Of a DNA stretch of 64,000 nt, positions 22,565-33,829 are shown piece after piece (within the stretch, counting starts at the first letter, position 1; each line of letters starts with the position of its first letter). The DNA is taken from the NCBI GenBank assembly GCA_016858145.1, contig JAEHOE010000085.1, forward strand, positions 496,001 through 560,000, written 5' to 3'. This DNA comes from Edaphochlamys debaryana. Lineage: Eukaryota; Chlorophyta; Chlorophyceae; Chlamydomonadales. Below the pieces are notes generated by a model, which was given only the letters and a program-made list of their open reading frames with translations, made no database searches and was not told where the DNA came from. The translations under genes were made by a program, and so were the position numbers.

Positions 22565-25538
22565 ATGCTTTGTTCAACGGCGCGCAGGCAGTCAGTGGTG
22601 CTGCCCGCTGCGGCGACGGCCATGCCTCCAGGCGGCGAGGCCCAGGAGGGCTCTGGCGAGCGCCTGCCCTGCGTCCGCCCTGGCGCGAGCCTCATCGCAG
22701 AGGATGAGGACGAGGTGACCCCCGTGAGCGTGCTCGGCCTGCGGGCGAGACGCCCCGGCTCTCAACAGCAGACCGTGGTGGACGAGGGCCGGGGCAATGA
22801 GCCATTCGCTGATCTGGGCCCCTTCGGCTCGGGACGTCCCGACATCTCAACGTCACTTGATGCGAACAACGCAGCCAGGAGCACCGCAGCATCGACCCCG
22901 ACGGCCCGGGACGGCGGCCCTCCGCGGGCCCAGGCGGTGGAGGGAGGGCAGGAGACCGCCAACCCCAGCGGGGCGTCGATCGGTGCGGAGCCGCTGGGTC
23001 TGCTGCTGCCAAGTGGAGGCACGCGCCTGGAGGAGGAGGAGGAGGACGATGACGAGGTGCTGCAAGAAGCCGCCCCACGCCGCCGCACATTCTCGGGCTT
23101 CGAGAGCTTAAGCCTACCCTCGCCCACGGGGGCCAGCTCCGCCCTCTTCGCGCCTCTGCCCTCGGCTGCTTCACCGCCGCCGTTGCTGCCGCCGCCGCAC
23201 GGCACGGTGCTGGCGACGGCGGCGGCACCAGCGGTAAAGGCTCCGTCTGGGCCGTCCTGGGAGCTCCGCCCCGGCGCCCGGCGCTTCATCCAGGCAGTCC
23301 AGCCCTTCTTCGCGCTGGTCGCCTTCTCGCGGAGGGGCGACGCATGGGAGCACGCCCTGCTGCAGGCCATCGACCCACACCACCAGTGCCTGCGGCTCAG
23401 GTGCGCAGCAACCTCGTCGGGCTGGCTGTACCGGTACGGCAGGGGACCTCGCCGGCCCTAGGTGTGGGCCGTTGGCCCCGTAATGCATGCTTGCCATATC
23501 AATCCGGCTAACCCCTCCTGCGTTCCCCAACCACGCAGGGCATCGTTTGCGGACGCCAGTGCAGATGCGATGGACTGGCCCTTCGGCCCCATGGCACCCG
23601 TCACAAGCGCCCGGGGTTTCGGGTGGCAGGCCAGCTCCGCCCCAGGCCCCACGCTGCGGCCCCTCGTGCATCGTCACTCGCTGCCGGGGGACCCCTTCGC
23701 GGCAGCAGATGCAGGAGCAGATGCAGCCGCAGACGGCCCCGTCATCGTTACGCCAGCTAGCCGGGAGGTAAGGCACCATATGGTTGATGGCTGCTCGTAT
23801 AAGCCGGGCAAGCCGGGCATGGGGGTGGTGTCGGAAGAAATACAGGGGTAGGTACCGAGCTTTTGCAACGTCACTCCTCCCAGCACTACGCACGCTCCTC
23901 ACCCTTCCCTGCCAACCTGCCCATACACCCCCACAGCTGTACGGCGTGCTCGGCCACAATGTGATCCAGGTGGAGCGGTACGACCCGAGCCACGGGCCGT
24001 ACGACGACGCCCTCAACGTACTGGCGGCCGTGCTCGTACGGGACGTGTCGGCCAGCGACGCAAGCCCATTACTATTACAGCGGCGCGGGCAGGTCGCTGC
24101 AGCGCAGCGGCCACCGCCCGTCTCGGCGGTGCTGCAGCGCCTGGGGCTGTGGCCCGGTCCCATGCGAAGCAGCGCGGCCATGGAGGCTCTGCGGGAGCGC
24201 ACCCTGCAGCCTCCTCCCAGCGCTTCCGGGTCGGGCGGCGACGGCGGCACGCCCACGGCGGCGCGCGCCCCACGCCGCGCGCCTCGCTCGGCCTGCTCCA
24301 CCTGCCTGTCGCCCATTGCCGAGGACGCGGAGGGCGAGTCCGAGGCGGGGGAGGCGCTGTCCGGATACGACACGGAGGCCTCGTCACTCTTTCAGCTGGG
24401 CCAAGACGCTGGCTTCAACCCCATGGACTCACTGGGCTCGGCTATGCCCGCGGTCACGTCCTTGCCCCGTGCTGTGAGCGCGAACGGCGGCAGCTCTGCG
24501 GTTCAAAGCCAGACAAAGCTGAGCCTGACGCGCCGCGGCTCGGCGCCCGCGTTCGGTGCCGCGCCCGCGGTGCCGTCTCGTATGTGCCACAGCAGCAGCG
24601 CCGGCCGGCGGACGGTCCGGAGCGCGTTGGGCAACAGCGGCGGTGGCAGCGGTAGCGGCAGCGGCAGCGGCACTGGCGGCAGCGATGGCGGTCCGAACAG
24701 TGGCGGCAGCGGGATCGGCAACGGAGCTGGCGGCGACGCCCCGCGCAGGCCGCAGCTGTCTACCTGCGGCAGCGGCAGCAGCCTGAGTGGTGCATCTGCG
24801 CTGGACAGCAGCCGTAGCTCCACAAGCACCGGGGCCGTCAGCACTGGGGGCTCGTCGTCTACATCGCCCCGGGGCTCCGGGCCGCTCAACAGCTCCCACA
24901 GCCTGCTGCCACGCGGCGCCGACCCGCTCCTCGAGGAGGCTGAGGCTGGGGCTGAGGCGAAGGCCGCGGCACCGGTGGCGAGAGAGCGCGGCGCTGACGT
25001 CAGTGCGATGGTGAGTGGTGCTGCTGCTTCGCGTTCGCACACGCCGGTCTAGGGCCTTCGCCGTTTCGCCATACACACATCAGTACTGTGAAACCTCCGT
25101 CCCTGCCGCTCCTTACAGGCCAGCAGCGCCTGTGCCAAACCCAGCAGCAGCGGCGTCGAACAGAGCGGTGTCAGGCGGGACCCGTTCTGTGAGCTGCGGT
25201 CTTGGTCGGACTCCGCCGGGGCCGGGAGGGCCCCGGAGAGCTCCCTGGCTCGCCTGAGAGCCCAGCTGCAGCCCAGCAAATACGGAGCCTCGCCCCGCGT
25301 CCCTGAATCCGCCCCCATCGGCGGTGGCAAGCGGCGCGACAAGGGCCGCAGCAAGGGTCTGCTGGTGCACCTGGGCAGGAGCATGGCCGCGTGCCTGCAC
25401 CCCAAGGCCAAGGGCGATGAGGCCGCAGGGGCCGCGAGTGCCCGCAGCAGCAGCAGCGGAGACGGCGCCGCGAGCGTGGCCTCTGCGCCTGCTCGGCTCG
25501 AGGATGAGGCCACCGTGGCTGCAGCTCGTCTCGGCTGA
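22565..25538 (+). CDS. Protein with partial FCP1/NIF-phosphatase-like region, catalytic motif absent
   Basis: Exons 22565-23400, 23539-23767, 23937-25010 and 25119-25538 join in phase (852 residues). A second in-frame ATG at 22622 (833 residues) may be the real start, because a TATA-like TTATAC lies at 22552. The only family resemblance is around residues 235-280: ELRPGARRFIQAVQPFFALV followed by AFSRRGDAWEHALLQAIDP. This aligns with the RPG..FL....FEIVVFT.......L..LDP segment of FCP1/SCP (NIF) phosphatases. The DXDXT/V nucleophile motif normally 30-50 residues upstream is not present. The assignment is therefore inference, and activity as a phosphatase is unlikely. The rest is low-complexity, with an acidic run (LEEEEEDDDEV) and a Gly/Ser-rich stretch near residues 570-610. 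Confidence 0.7.
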
Positions 25539-27790
25539 CGGCCGTAACTCTGACACTGGATCGCAGTACTGCAGATGATGGATGGACGCCGGGGGCCTCC
25601 CCGGGCGGCGGCTGGTCGCTGAGAGCTTCCTCGCCAGGGTCCTGACTGTAGACTTCAGGCTATGGACCCTGGGCAAGAAATAAAGCCGTGCGGCTGATGG
25701 GGCTTAAGCTTTGTGCGTGAGAGCAGGGGGGCTACTTAATACGGATCGACAGGGAAGACCCTGGTTTTGTTGAGGCGGTGTTGGGTAATTCAGTCAGAGG
25801 TAAATGCTGTTGACCATTCTTGTGGGACGTTTGGGGTCGAATGGGATACGTCGAGGGATAAGTACTGCATGCATTACTGCATTGATCTAGGGTTCTGCGC
25901 ATGTGTGGGAGTGGTATGGGAGGCTGGTCGATGCCAAGGGATACGTCACCTGATATCATGTTGGGTATGGGGACTTGATAAGCATGATTACATATTGGGC
26001 ACGCTGAGGATATCGTCTGGAAGTCTGGGTGATCTAGCGGGTGAGGGTGCTGCTGAAGTTTTTCTTGGCTGCCACCAGATCTGGCTGCCTTCAATCCTGC
26101 CTGGAATTCTCGAATGCGGCCCCGACAAGCAGACCTGTGTGGGACAGGGGTGACCAAGAGGGACCAAGCACCCCTGTGCGTGTTGGGATTGCTCTGTCTT
26201 GCCCGAGGCGAATCCACGCCGAACATATACACTCTGTGAACGTACAAGTGGTGCGTTGCGAACCGTATGCTTGTGGCTGCACGGTTGGCTGGTAGGAGGG
26301 GGGCCTAGCCCCTCCTTGCGCTTCTCCGTTGCTGGCTGATAGTAGCCGTTTGGCCTCCTCGAAGCTAAAACCTATACGACCGGCCTCTTTGCTACTGAGT
26401 GCGTGGCAGAGGCCTGCAGGTAGTGCCAAACGCACGTGGTCAACTGAAGCAGGCATTGGCATCCTGGCTTGATGGGACACGTCATGTCTTGGAGGTTGGG
26501 GCTTGAAGCAGTTGGTCGGACTGGCGAGGGGGAGGACTAAGATTCGTCGCGGGTTGGGCGATTTGGGCGCTGATCCTTTTGTGGGGCCCAGCCCGCGACG
26601 CCCTTACAGCAGTTGGCTTGAAGGGCTTAGACCTGCTCCCCTGTCCCCCGCATAGGAATGCCGTCGTCATCCATGTCCTTTGAGTGTTAACTCTGCAGGG
26701 GACGAAGGGTTGAAGACCTCCTGGGAGGGACTAAGGGTTGAAGTTGAATTACGCTCCTATCGGCTGGGATACTGGGTATTGCGTTTGATGTATGCCCCCA
26801 CGCCTTTCATGGGCATGGGGGCGCCTTCCGGTAGGTGTGAGTCCTACTTGTGCGTCGTCTACTGAGGTCCCAAAGGGCTACGGCAGTTTGCGTGTCCCTT
26901 TCGTAGAGGGCGGTCCCGGTTGGTGTTATCCTTTGGGGGCTGCGTCGGTGCACCCCTGCCGCCAGATTTGGTTTCGATGCGTCCCTTGCTTGCAGATTGC
27001 ATCGGTCCCCTTGCCCCACGCCTTGTGTGCGAGTGCATGGCTTGCTTGCACAATCCTCCCTTGCTTGGCGGCGCATGCCTGCACAAACCCGACTTGAGAA
27101 ACCTTATTTGACCTGCTCGCTTGGCTTGTGCGTTGTGAAGTCCGTTATGTTTGTTCCGTGGTCACCGTCCTGCTTGCCTTCCGTGCCCCGAACCCCCGTC
27201 CATACAATTGCCTGTGGGGTGTTCTCGCCTACACAGTGAGAGGGTGTGGCACAATGGCGCTCTGGTCTTCGGTACTGGAAGCTTTAGACAAGCGTCCAGG
27301 AGGCGTCCGTATCCGGGAAGGTCAAGGTGGGAGGCAATAGTCTTCTGCTGTTTCTGCGCTACATGTGTAGTGTATCTTTGCAAGCTCTGGACAATAAGAT
27401 AAGATAAGGTTGGGAACTGGTTGGGTGATGGGTGATGGTGCGTCGTTCAGTGACTTGGTCCATCGTGCCGGGAGGCTCCAGTCCATTTGCCCAGCGAAGG
27501 CTCACCCCACGTAATGTGTGCGTCCCAAGGCGTAGGCATGCCTACTCCTGACCCGCCTGCATCTGGCGGCGAGGCGGGCATGGAGCGTCGCAGGTACCGG
27601 TATTGAGGGTATGTTGGGTAGATGCTGCTCGCTCATTGGTTGTGTGGCGCTGCAACGAGCTGTTGTAGCTGATTTACGTGGGGCCCGTTGCTGTGGCCCG
27701 TCAAAAGTTGGTTGTGTACTTGACCGGTGTGGTGCATTGCACATGCACCAGCAGAAGCCGTGAATGATGGTTACGAGTCCCGCCTTCACC

Positions 27791-27795
27791 TGTAA
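27791..27795 (+). terminator. Putative TGTAA polyadenylation signal (plus-strand gene)
   Basis: First TGTAA seen after the stop at 25538. It lies only about 10 bp from the minus-strand signal of the convergent TRM13 gene. Confidence 0.4.
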
Positions 27796-27804
27796 CGGCA
27801 AGTC

Positions 27805-27809
27805 TTACA
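27805..27809 (-). terminator. Putative TGTAA polyadenylation signal (TRM13)
   Basis: Minus-strand TGTAA, about 480 bp after the TRM13 stop codon, a normal 3' UTR length for this group. Confidence 0.55.
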
Positions 27810-28287
27810 GGCCCCAAACCTGCTGACATCAGTGGGGCAGTTGTGGGTCAATGATCCGACGTGAAGCCCATCCACGAAAGTAGTCACGTGCGTACTCACG
27901 ACACTTTGCACGCACACAAAGTGCTCAACACCGGCAAGCGGCAACACCCCGCACCGCATTGTGGACACGCAGCTCTTGTGCGCCAGAGTGGGGGCGGCCA
28001 GACTCAATGGTCCCACTCCAGCAGACTTGGCATGCTCGCGCAGTGTGCCACCACCTGAAAGGATTGAAGCCATCCAACCGCTCCATACTCTTCTGCTCCT
28101 TCCAACACTCCTCTCGAGCGCAGCCTACTCTCTTGGGCGCTCGTCGTCTCCCCCCTTCCCCGCCGACAGGTCACACGGACCTCCGAAAGCCCACGCCGCA
28201 CGACTGCCTGCCGCCCCGCCCTCTGCATGTGCATTTCATGTTTCCTGGTCACTCGTCTGCATGCATATCGCAGCCGAGACCAAACTC

Positions 28288-31200
28288 CTACTCCTTGGCG
28301 TGGGCCTCGGCACTCGCCCCGGCACAGGGCCCAACCGCCAGCAGCAGCCGGTTCTCTCCCGTCACCTCGGGACCAATGTACGACACCAGCTCGGCCCTTC
28401 CGTACCGCTTAGTAAGCCAGTCCAGCCGCCCGGCGTCGATCAGCTGCTTCGCCATGGCGCCGATAGCCATGCGCCGGGCGCGGGGCAGCCGGGCCGCGGG
28501 GTCAAACTCGCCCGGTGGTGCTGCCCCCGCCGCGCCCACTGCCCCCTCGTTTGCCGCCGCTGCCGCCACGGCTCCTATCCCAACCTGTCCGCTTCCAGCT
28601 GCCTGGGCATCCTCGCTGGTAGCAGCCTCCAGAGGCTGCTGGGTGGACGTGACGGCGCCTGCGCTACCCGCGCCGTCGGCTGCGTCGGCGGAAGGCGCGC
28701 CGCCGACGGCGCGCTCGCCGCCGCCATCCGCGCATGGGTCTTCATCCGGTTCGTCATCGCCCGCCACGGGGGCGACGCCGGCGGGGGTGTCGTGGCCACA
28801 CAAGGCCCAGCCTGCGGGATTGGGGAGGGACGTGTCTCGCCCACGGGCTGCACTCCATGTTCCCATGCATCCCTCGTATCCCGCGCCCCGCTGCCTGCTC
28901 CATGCTTGGCGCTGCGCCCACCCCCTTGCGCACCGGTCATCCAGCTGCTGAGCTCAAACTCCTCCGCCGTCAGGCCCAGCCGCCGGAACAGGCCTTTGCC
29001 GGTGTACGCTCGCCAGCCGCAGCGGTGGTGGCAGCAGGGCGCGATGGCGAGGCCCAGCAGGGCCGGCGAGGGCCCAGCGCCGCCGCCGTCTCCCGAGGCA
29101 GGTGCAGCTTCTGCATAGGGGAGGACGGGGTCAGAGCGTCCGGAATCGACTTGAGATGCCTCTGCCGGACCCCCCGGGCGATGGACACAGCCATGGACCC
29201 TCCGCGAGGATGCTGACTCGCTTGCAGCCGGTGCAGGAGGCCTCACCTGCGGCCCCATCCGCCGCCACCCCGGGGCCGCCGCTCCGACGTCGCCGCTTCC
29301 TGCCCACCGCCGCCGCGCCTGCCGTACTCTCACCGTTAATGCCGCCGGCGCCCGCAGCGGCCGCCCCGTCGCCAGCAGGCGCGGACGCGGACGGGGACGC
29401 GGATGCGGCCGCTGCTGCGCGCTGCTTTGCGTCGTGTGGGAGGAGGCATGCCCTCAGCCCGTAGTCCGTGGCCGCACCGCACAGGTGTTTGGCCACAGCC
29501 ACCCACTTGACGGCGCCGGCCGCTGCTGCCTGGCCGCTCGCCGCAGCGTCCTCTCCCCCGTCCGCCGCGGCCGTGCCCTCCCGCGAGGACTCCGCAGCCC
29601 CAGCGCCCCCAGCCCGGCTGGCGTTCTCTGCACTGTCCTGGCCGATCGCACACGCTCCCCCAGCGCCGCTGACGTCGGCCTGCCGCCGGGCTGCTGCAGG
29701 CGCGGGGGCCCCGCTGGGGCTGCAGCGCGCGGCGACCTGGCCCCTCCTGCTCGCGCATTCCTTCCCCGCCTCTGCTACGCGGTCCGCCGAGGTCTCGGCC
29801 CCCGGAGCGGCCGCGGCGGCGCCGCGTGACCACAGCTCGGGTGTGGCTGCCGGCACGTAGTCCTGTAGGAGAGCGGGTCCGTCCGAGGGGAGTGAGTGAG
29901 GGCGAGCACACGCCTTGCATGGACGTACCCGCGTGTGCGGGGGTGCGCGGAAGCACCAGCAAGCGAGGACGGAGCGGGCTTGAAGAAGCAAGCGCCGCAC
30001 AGAGATCAAGGCGGCCAGGAACGCCGGGGAAAGTGGACAGCGTGTGTTTGCGAGCCGCGCCGCACCTTGAGGTCCACCCGGTGCCGCCCGAACACGATGT
30101 GGCGCAGGTGACGGTCGGCCTGGGGTGCACAGGGGCGGCGGAGCCTCACAGGCCGCAGGGGCAGGCGCAGACGGGAGGTGACCTCGACCGCACGGCACGC
30201 AGACGAGCATGAGCCCCTTGGCCGCCGGCCGCTTCCAACCGCCCAGCCCGGACGCCCCACACGTGCCGCACTGATACCCTGCCGTACGGACCGGTTTCGT
30301 ACGGTGTCGTACCTTGAGCCGCAGCCCCGCCACGATGTCCGTGGCAACCAGGCGCTCCACGCCCGCCGCCTCCACGAGGGTGCCCCCCAGGTAGCCCTTG
30401 CCCGCGCCCAGCTCCACCACCGCCACGCGCCGGCCGCCCTGGGGCAGAGGTTAACGGGGCCGGCGAACAGGACAAGTACCGGGTCGGACCGTAGCACGAA
30501 GAGGAGAGAATGCAGGTAACCGCGGGGGTGGTGAGGGAGGAAGGTAACGGCGGGGGTGGTGAGGGAGGATTGCATAAGTGGGGTGCGCGTTGGCTGGTCT
30601 ACGGGAGGGGCCTTAGTGAAAGCCTGGGTCCCGCCCAGAAGCCGGGCTACAGGCGAGCGCTGCTTTGCCAGCCGTGGCCCAGAGCGAGCCCGCACGCGCC
30701 GCACCTGGGGCCCAGGCTCCAGCAGGCCCACTCGCTGCATGTTGCCTGGCGGGTAGGGGCGGGTGGGGGCGGAGCGGAGGACGGGGAGTAAGAAGGGGGG
30801 GGCAGAAGGCGCGGCTAGCTACGCAAAAGTCCTTTTCACAGTGACCCTATCCCGCTAACGCCCCAATTTTAACGCACGACGCGACACGCCACAAGCTTGC
30901 ACGGCCGCCCCCTGCGTTGCACGGCCTCACCCACCCGCCTCTGCGTCTCCACGCTCCGCCCCTCCACCCAACTCTCGGCCCTCCGCCACTCCCGTTGCGC
31001 CATCCAGATTCGCCCCTGCACCCCCCACCCCACCCCAACCGCCCCTCCACGCACCCACTATGGACGCCTGCTGCAGGCCGTGCTTGAGGTCGAAGGGGCG
31101 CAGGTTGCTGACGTCACCCAGCATGGCCTCGCACTCGGGCGGCCGCAGCACACGGGCGGGGGGCGGCCCGCCGCCACACACCTCATCGTAGGCGGCCTCC

Positions 31201-32330
31201 AGCTGCGGGCAGCGGGCCACACGTCGCAAACCCAGCATCAGGGCCCAAGGCCATGTGGCAATCGGGCTGAGACGTGAGGGATGGGACCACACGCTGACAG
31301 TCAGGGCATGGGGACCCCTGTGACAGCACTGACGCCACCTTGGGAGGGCCTCCGTCAGATCACCATTCTCGGCCCGTACGGCCACGTGAGCTGACGCGAC
31401 GGGACCTGCCGTACCTTGGCCACGAGACGCATGAAGGCCGCCTCGCCCAACCGCCTCGCCAGCGCCGCCCGCTGGCCCGCTCGGCCCTTCTGGAAGGGCC
31501 CCAGCGCCGGCACCCGTCCTCCCTCCTCGCCTCCTCCACCCCCCTCAGTGCCGACGCAGCCGGTCACCTCCACCTGCGCCGCCCCACCAGCCTCATTCGT
31601 GCAGGTGCTTGCGCCTGTGTGAGGCAGCGGTGGCCTTGCGGCCTCGCACGTGCTCGGCTGGGGCGACTCTGCCGCGGGCCTGACTGGCCGCAGCAGGGGC
31701 GGCGGCAGGTCGGGCTCCGTGTCGCTACCGGCGTTGACATCCTCCAGGAAGTGGGGCTGGGCCTGTAGGCGAACGTGCGGCGTGCGTGGGGCAACTGCTG
31801 AGCTGCTTGATGGCACCCCAGGTCTGCGATCTGGCTTTCCAGCCCAGCAGGTGTGTACAGGTGGTGTGCTGTTAACATGCCTTGGCCTGCCCTCGTGGGG
31901 ACCCTTTCGGTCCTGCCTTACCGCCGCCGCACAGATTGGGGGTCGCCCAGCGGACCCACCCGCACCCGGGCCCGCACCCCAGCGCCGCATGCAGGCCCCG
32001 ACGCACCCTCTCCCTCTGCACCAGGCGCAGGGTGGGGCATTTGGATGCCACGTGCTGCTCCAACTCCGCTTCCAGCACCGTATGGGATGGGTCGAGCGGG
32101 CAAGGCACGCGCACGCCCTTCCGTGCCATCAGCGCCGCAGCGCCCTCATCGGAGGCCGAGGCGCCAAAGGCCAAGTGGTTACCGCAGAAAGCCGCGCCCG
32201 GGACAACCATTGATCTGCACCAACGCCACTTCTTCCCGCCCATCCAGAACCCGCAACGGCCCGGCTCCTGGCTCGGCCGAGGGCGAGGAGCATTGTCGCC
32301 GCTCGGCCCTTGGCGGCTAGCGTCCTCCAT
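28288..32330 (-). CDS. TRM13: tRNA 2'-O-methyltransferase TRM13
   Basis: Methylates the 2'-OH of the nucleotide at position 4 of tRNA acceptor stems, using SAM. Nine exons join in phase into 756 residues: 32330-32007, 31762-31415, 31202-31055, 30745-30705, 30438-30313, 30119-30066, 29862-29334, 29110-28934, 28811-28288. Visible in order are: the N-terminal CCCH finger (C26, C38, C49, H52, starting CGFW); the U11-48K-type CHHC finger (C77, H83, H93, C98); the SAM-binding loop VVELGAGKGYLG (about 294-305); the signature VAVAKHLCGAATDYGLR (about 468-484); and APCCHHRCGW (about 548-557). All diagnostic motifs of the family are present. The protein is longer than usual because of Ala/Gly/Ser-rich inserts, about 110 residues between the SAM loop and AKHLCG and another before APCCHH. 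Confidence 0.94.
30513..30570. repeat. Two-unit tandem repeat in TRM13 intron
   Basis: Two copies of a ~28 bp unit (AGGTAACCGCGGGGGTGGTG followed by AGGGAGGA) lie head to tail, with one base difference. They sit in the intron upstream of the exon encoding the SAM-binding loop. Confidence 0.75.
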
Positions 32331-33829
32331 CGCGAGTCCAGGTCACGATTGCGGTTGTTCTATTACTTATTGCCGACGAGCTGTACGTGCGTACGTTTAG
32401 GGTCAGTGCGGTAAGCTGGGGCTTTGGAGTTGCAACATGACCGCGACAGCTGTGGCCCGCAGCGCGATGCAAGACGTCGTCGGGCGTATGTGTGGCATAT
32501 GTAAGGTCACTTGAGTCCGCCCTTGGGCGGGTCGTGTCAGAGGCGGCTGCGGCACGAACACGAAGGCTGACCTCATCTGTGACCTCCCCTCGCCCACGCG
32601 ATGCAGCCTGCCCTTGTGGACCCACGCCAACGGTAGTGACACAAGAGCTGCAACTGCTTCCTGTTACCCCTCCTGCGGTGATCGGCAGTACCAGCGGCTC
32701 CTGTCAACGGGTGTCCCGGACCCGACGCTGCACCCCCCCGTCCACCCCTCTGGACGCAAAGCACGCGTGCATCGACCCGAGAAGCCAGGCTGTCCGGCTT
32801 GCTATTGAAAGGTCCGCTGTGAATTGCGACGGCGCCCGGCCAATAAGCTTGCCCGTTACGTTACGGGCGAAGAGGCAGCCCTGCGTACCGCTGAGACCTA
32901 GTCGAGGGCTTCCTGAGCTGGACAGGCAGGGTGCCAGGGTCTGCCCCAGAGCAGCTACCATTGCCAGATGAACTGTTGGATGTAACAGTACAGCGTGCGA
33001 CGGGTGCTGGGGCAAAGGGGGCGGGGCCGTTTCTGGGCGGGAACCAAAGCCGCAAGGATGGTACGTGCAAGGCTGGATGCCGGCCGCAACGCCCAACGGG
33101 TTGCCATCCTGCGCACAGCCTATGAATGCCTTTGTCTGCCAGCCGTGGCGCGTATCCATTCAATTAGTTGACGCAGCGCCTGCTGCCCGCTCCAGAAGTT
33201 TTGCCGGGCAACGTGTGCGCGAGCACGCTTTCCTGGTCGAACCTCGCTTCACCGCACCGACCAGTTGTATACGTCAAGATCTATTTGCCCTTCTCATCAG
33301 CAGCTCGGAAGAAGCCCCATTTGCCGGACGCTCAAAGGACCGGGCGTGGTCCAGGGCCTTGTCGCGAGGCCTGACCGGGCACCATGGCTTCTTGGAGAGC
33401 TCTATATCCGGCATAGTCTGATGCCGTGACGGAGCGGAGGACGACCGGGCGAGGTAAGGGGGGCCAGGTCAGCTCGCACGCCCTATGCAACTGTATTGTC
33501 CACCCTGCTAGCCCGGTCAGCCCGCACCGGGATCAATAGCCCGCGATGTTTAGTCTGCAACGGTGATGCACGGTTGGCCCGAGACTCACGTGTGAAGCCA
33601 TGCGGGGTACCCGTCGCGCACGACCTCCCCCAAACGCAGCCCGCGAATGGATGCTGGCGGCGCGTGGCTGCTTGGAGCGTGGACACCGGTTTCAGCAGCA
33701 AGCAGCGCGTCAAAAGGCGCCCCAGCACAGGCGAGCTCGGCCGCGAAAGGGCAACAGACTTCTCAGCAGCCTCCCGATCCAGGTCGATCTAGACCCGTTC
33801 TAGTCACTCGTTCAGCCATACGGGGCTGG
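32331..33829. other. Divergent upstream region, no gene recognised
   Basis: This 1.5 kb lies between the divergent starts of TRM13 (minus) and the DUF506 gene (plus) and should hold both promoters. Minus-strand frames at 32704-33163 are open but show no motif. In-frame codons upstream of 33830 back to 33647 are open too, so the DUF506 protein could start earlier. Confidence 0.5.

Larger units (their letters stand above)
25539..28287. other. Gene-free, lower-GC interval between convergent genes
   Basis: No gene was recognised on either strand over 2.7 kb. Base composition is visibly less GC-rich than the surrounding coding DNA. The first TGTAA seen on plus is at 27791 and the first on minus is at 27809-27805. 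Most of the interval may therefore be a 2.2 kb 3' UTR of the plus-strand gene. An AATAAA at about 25677 is an alternative plus-strand signal. Confidence 0.5.
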
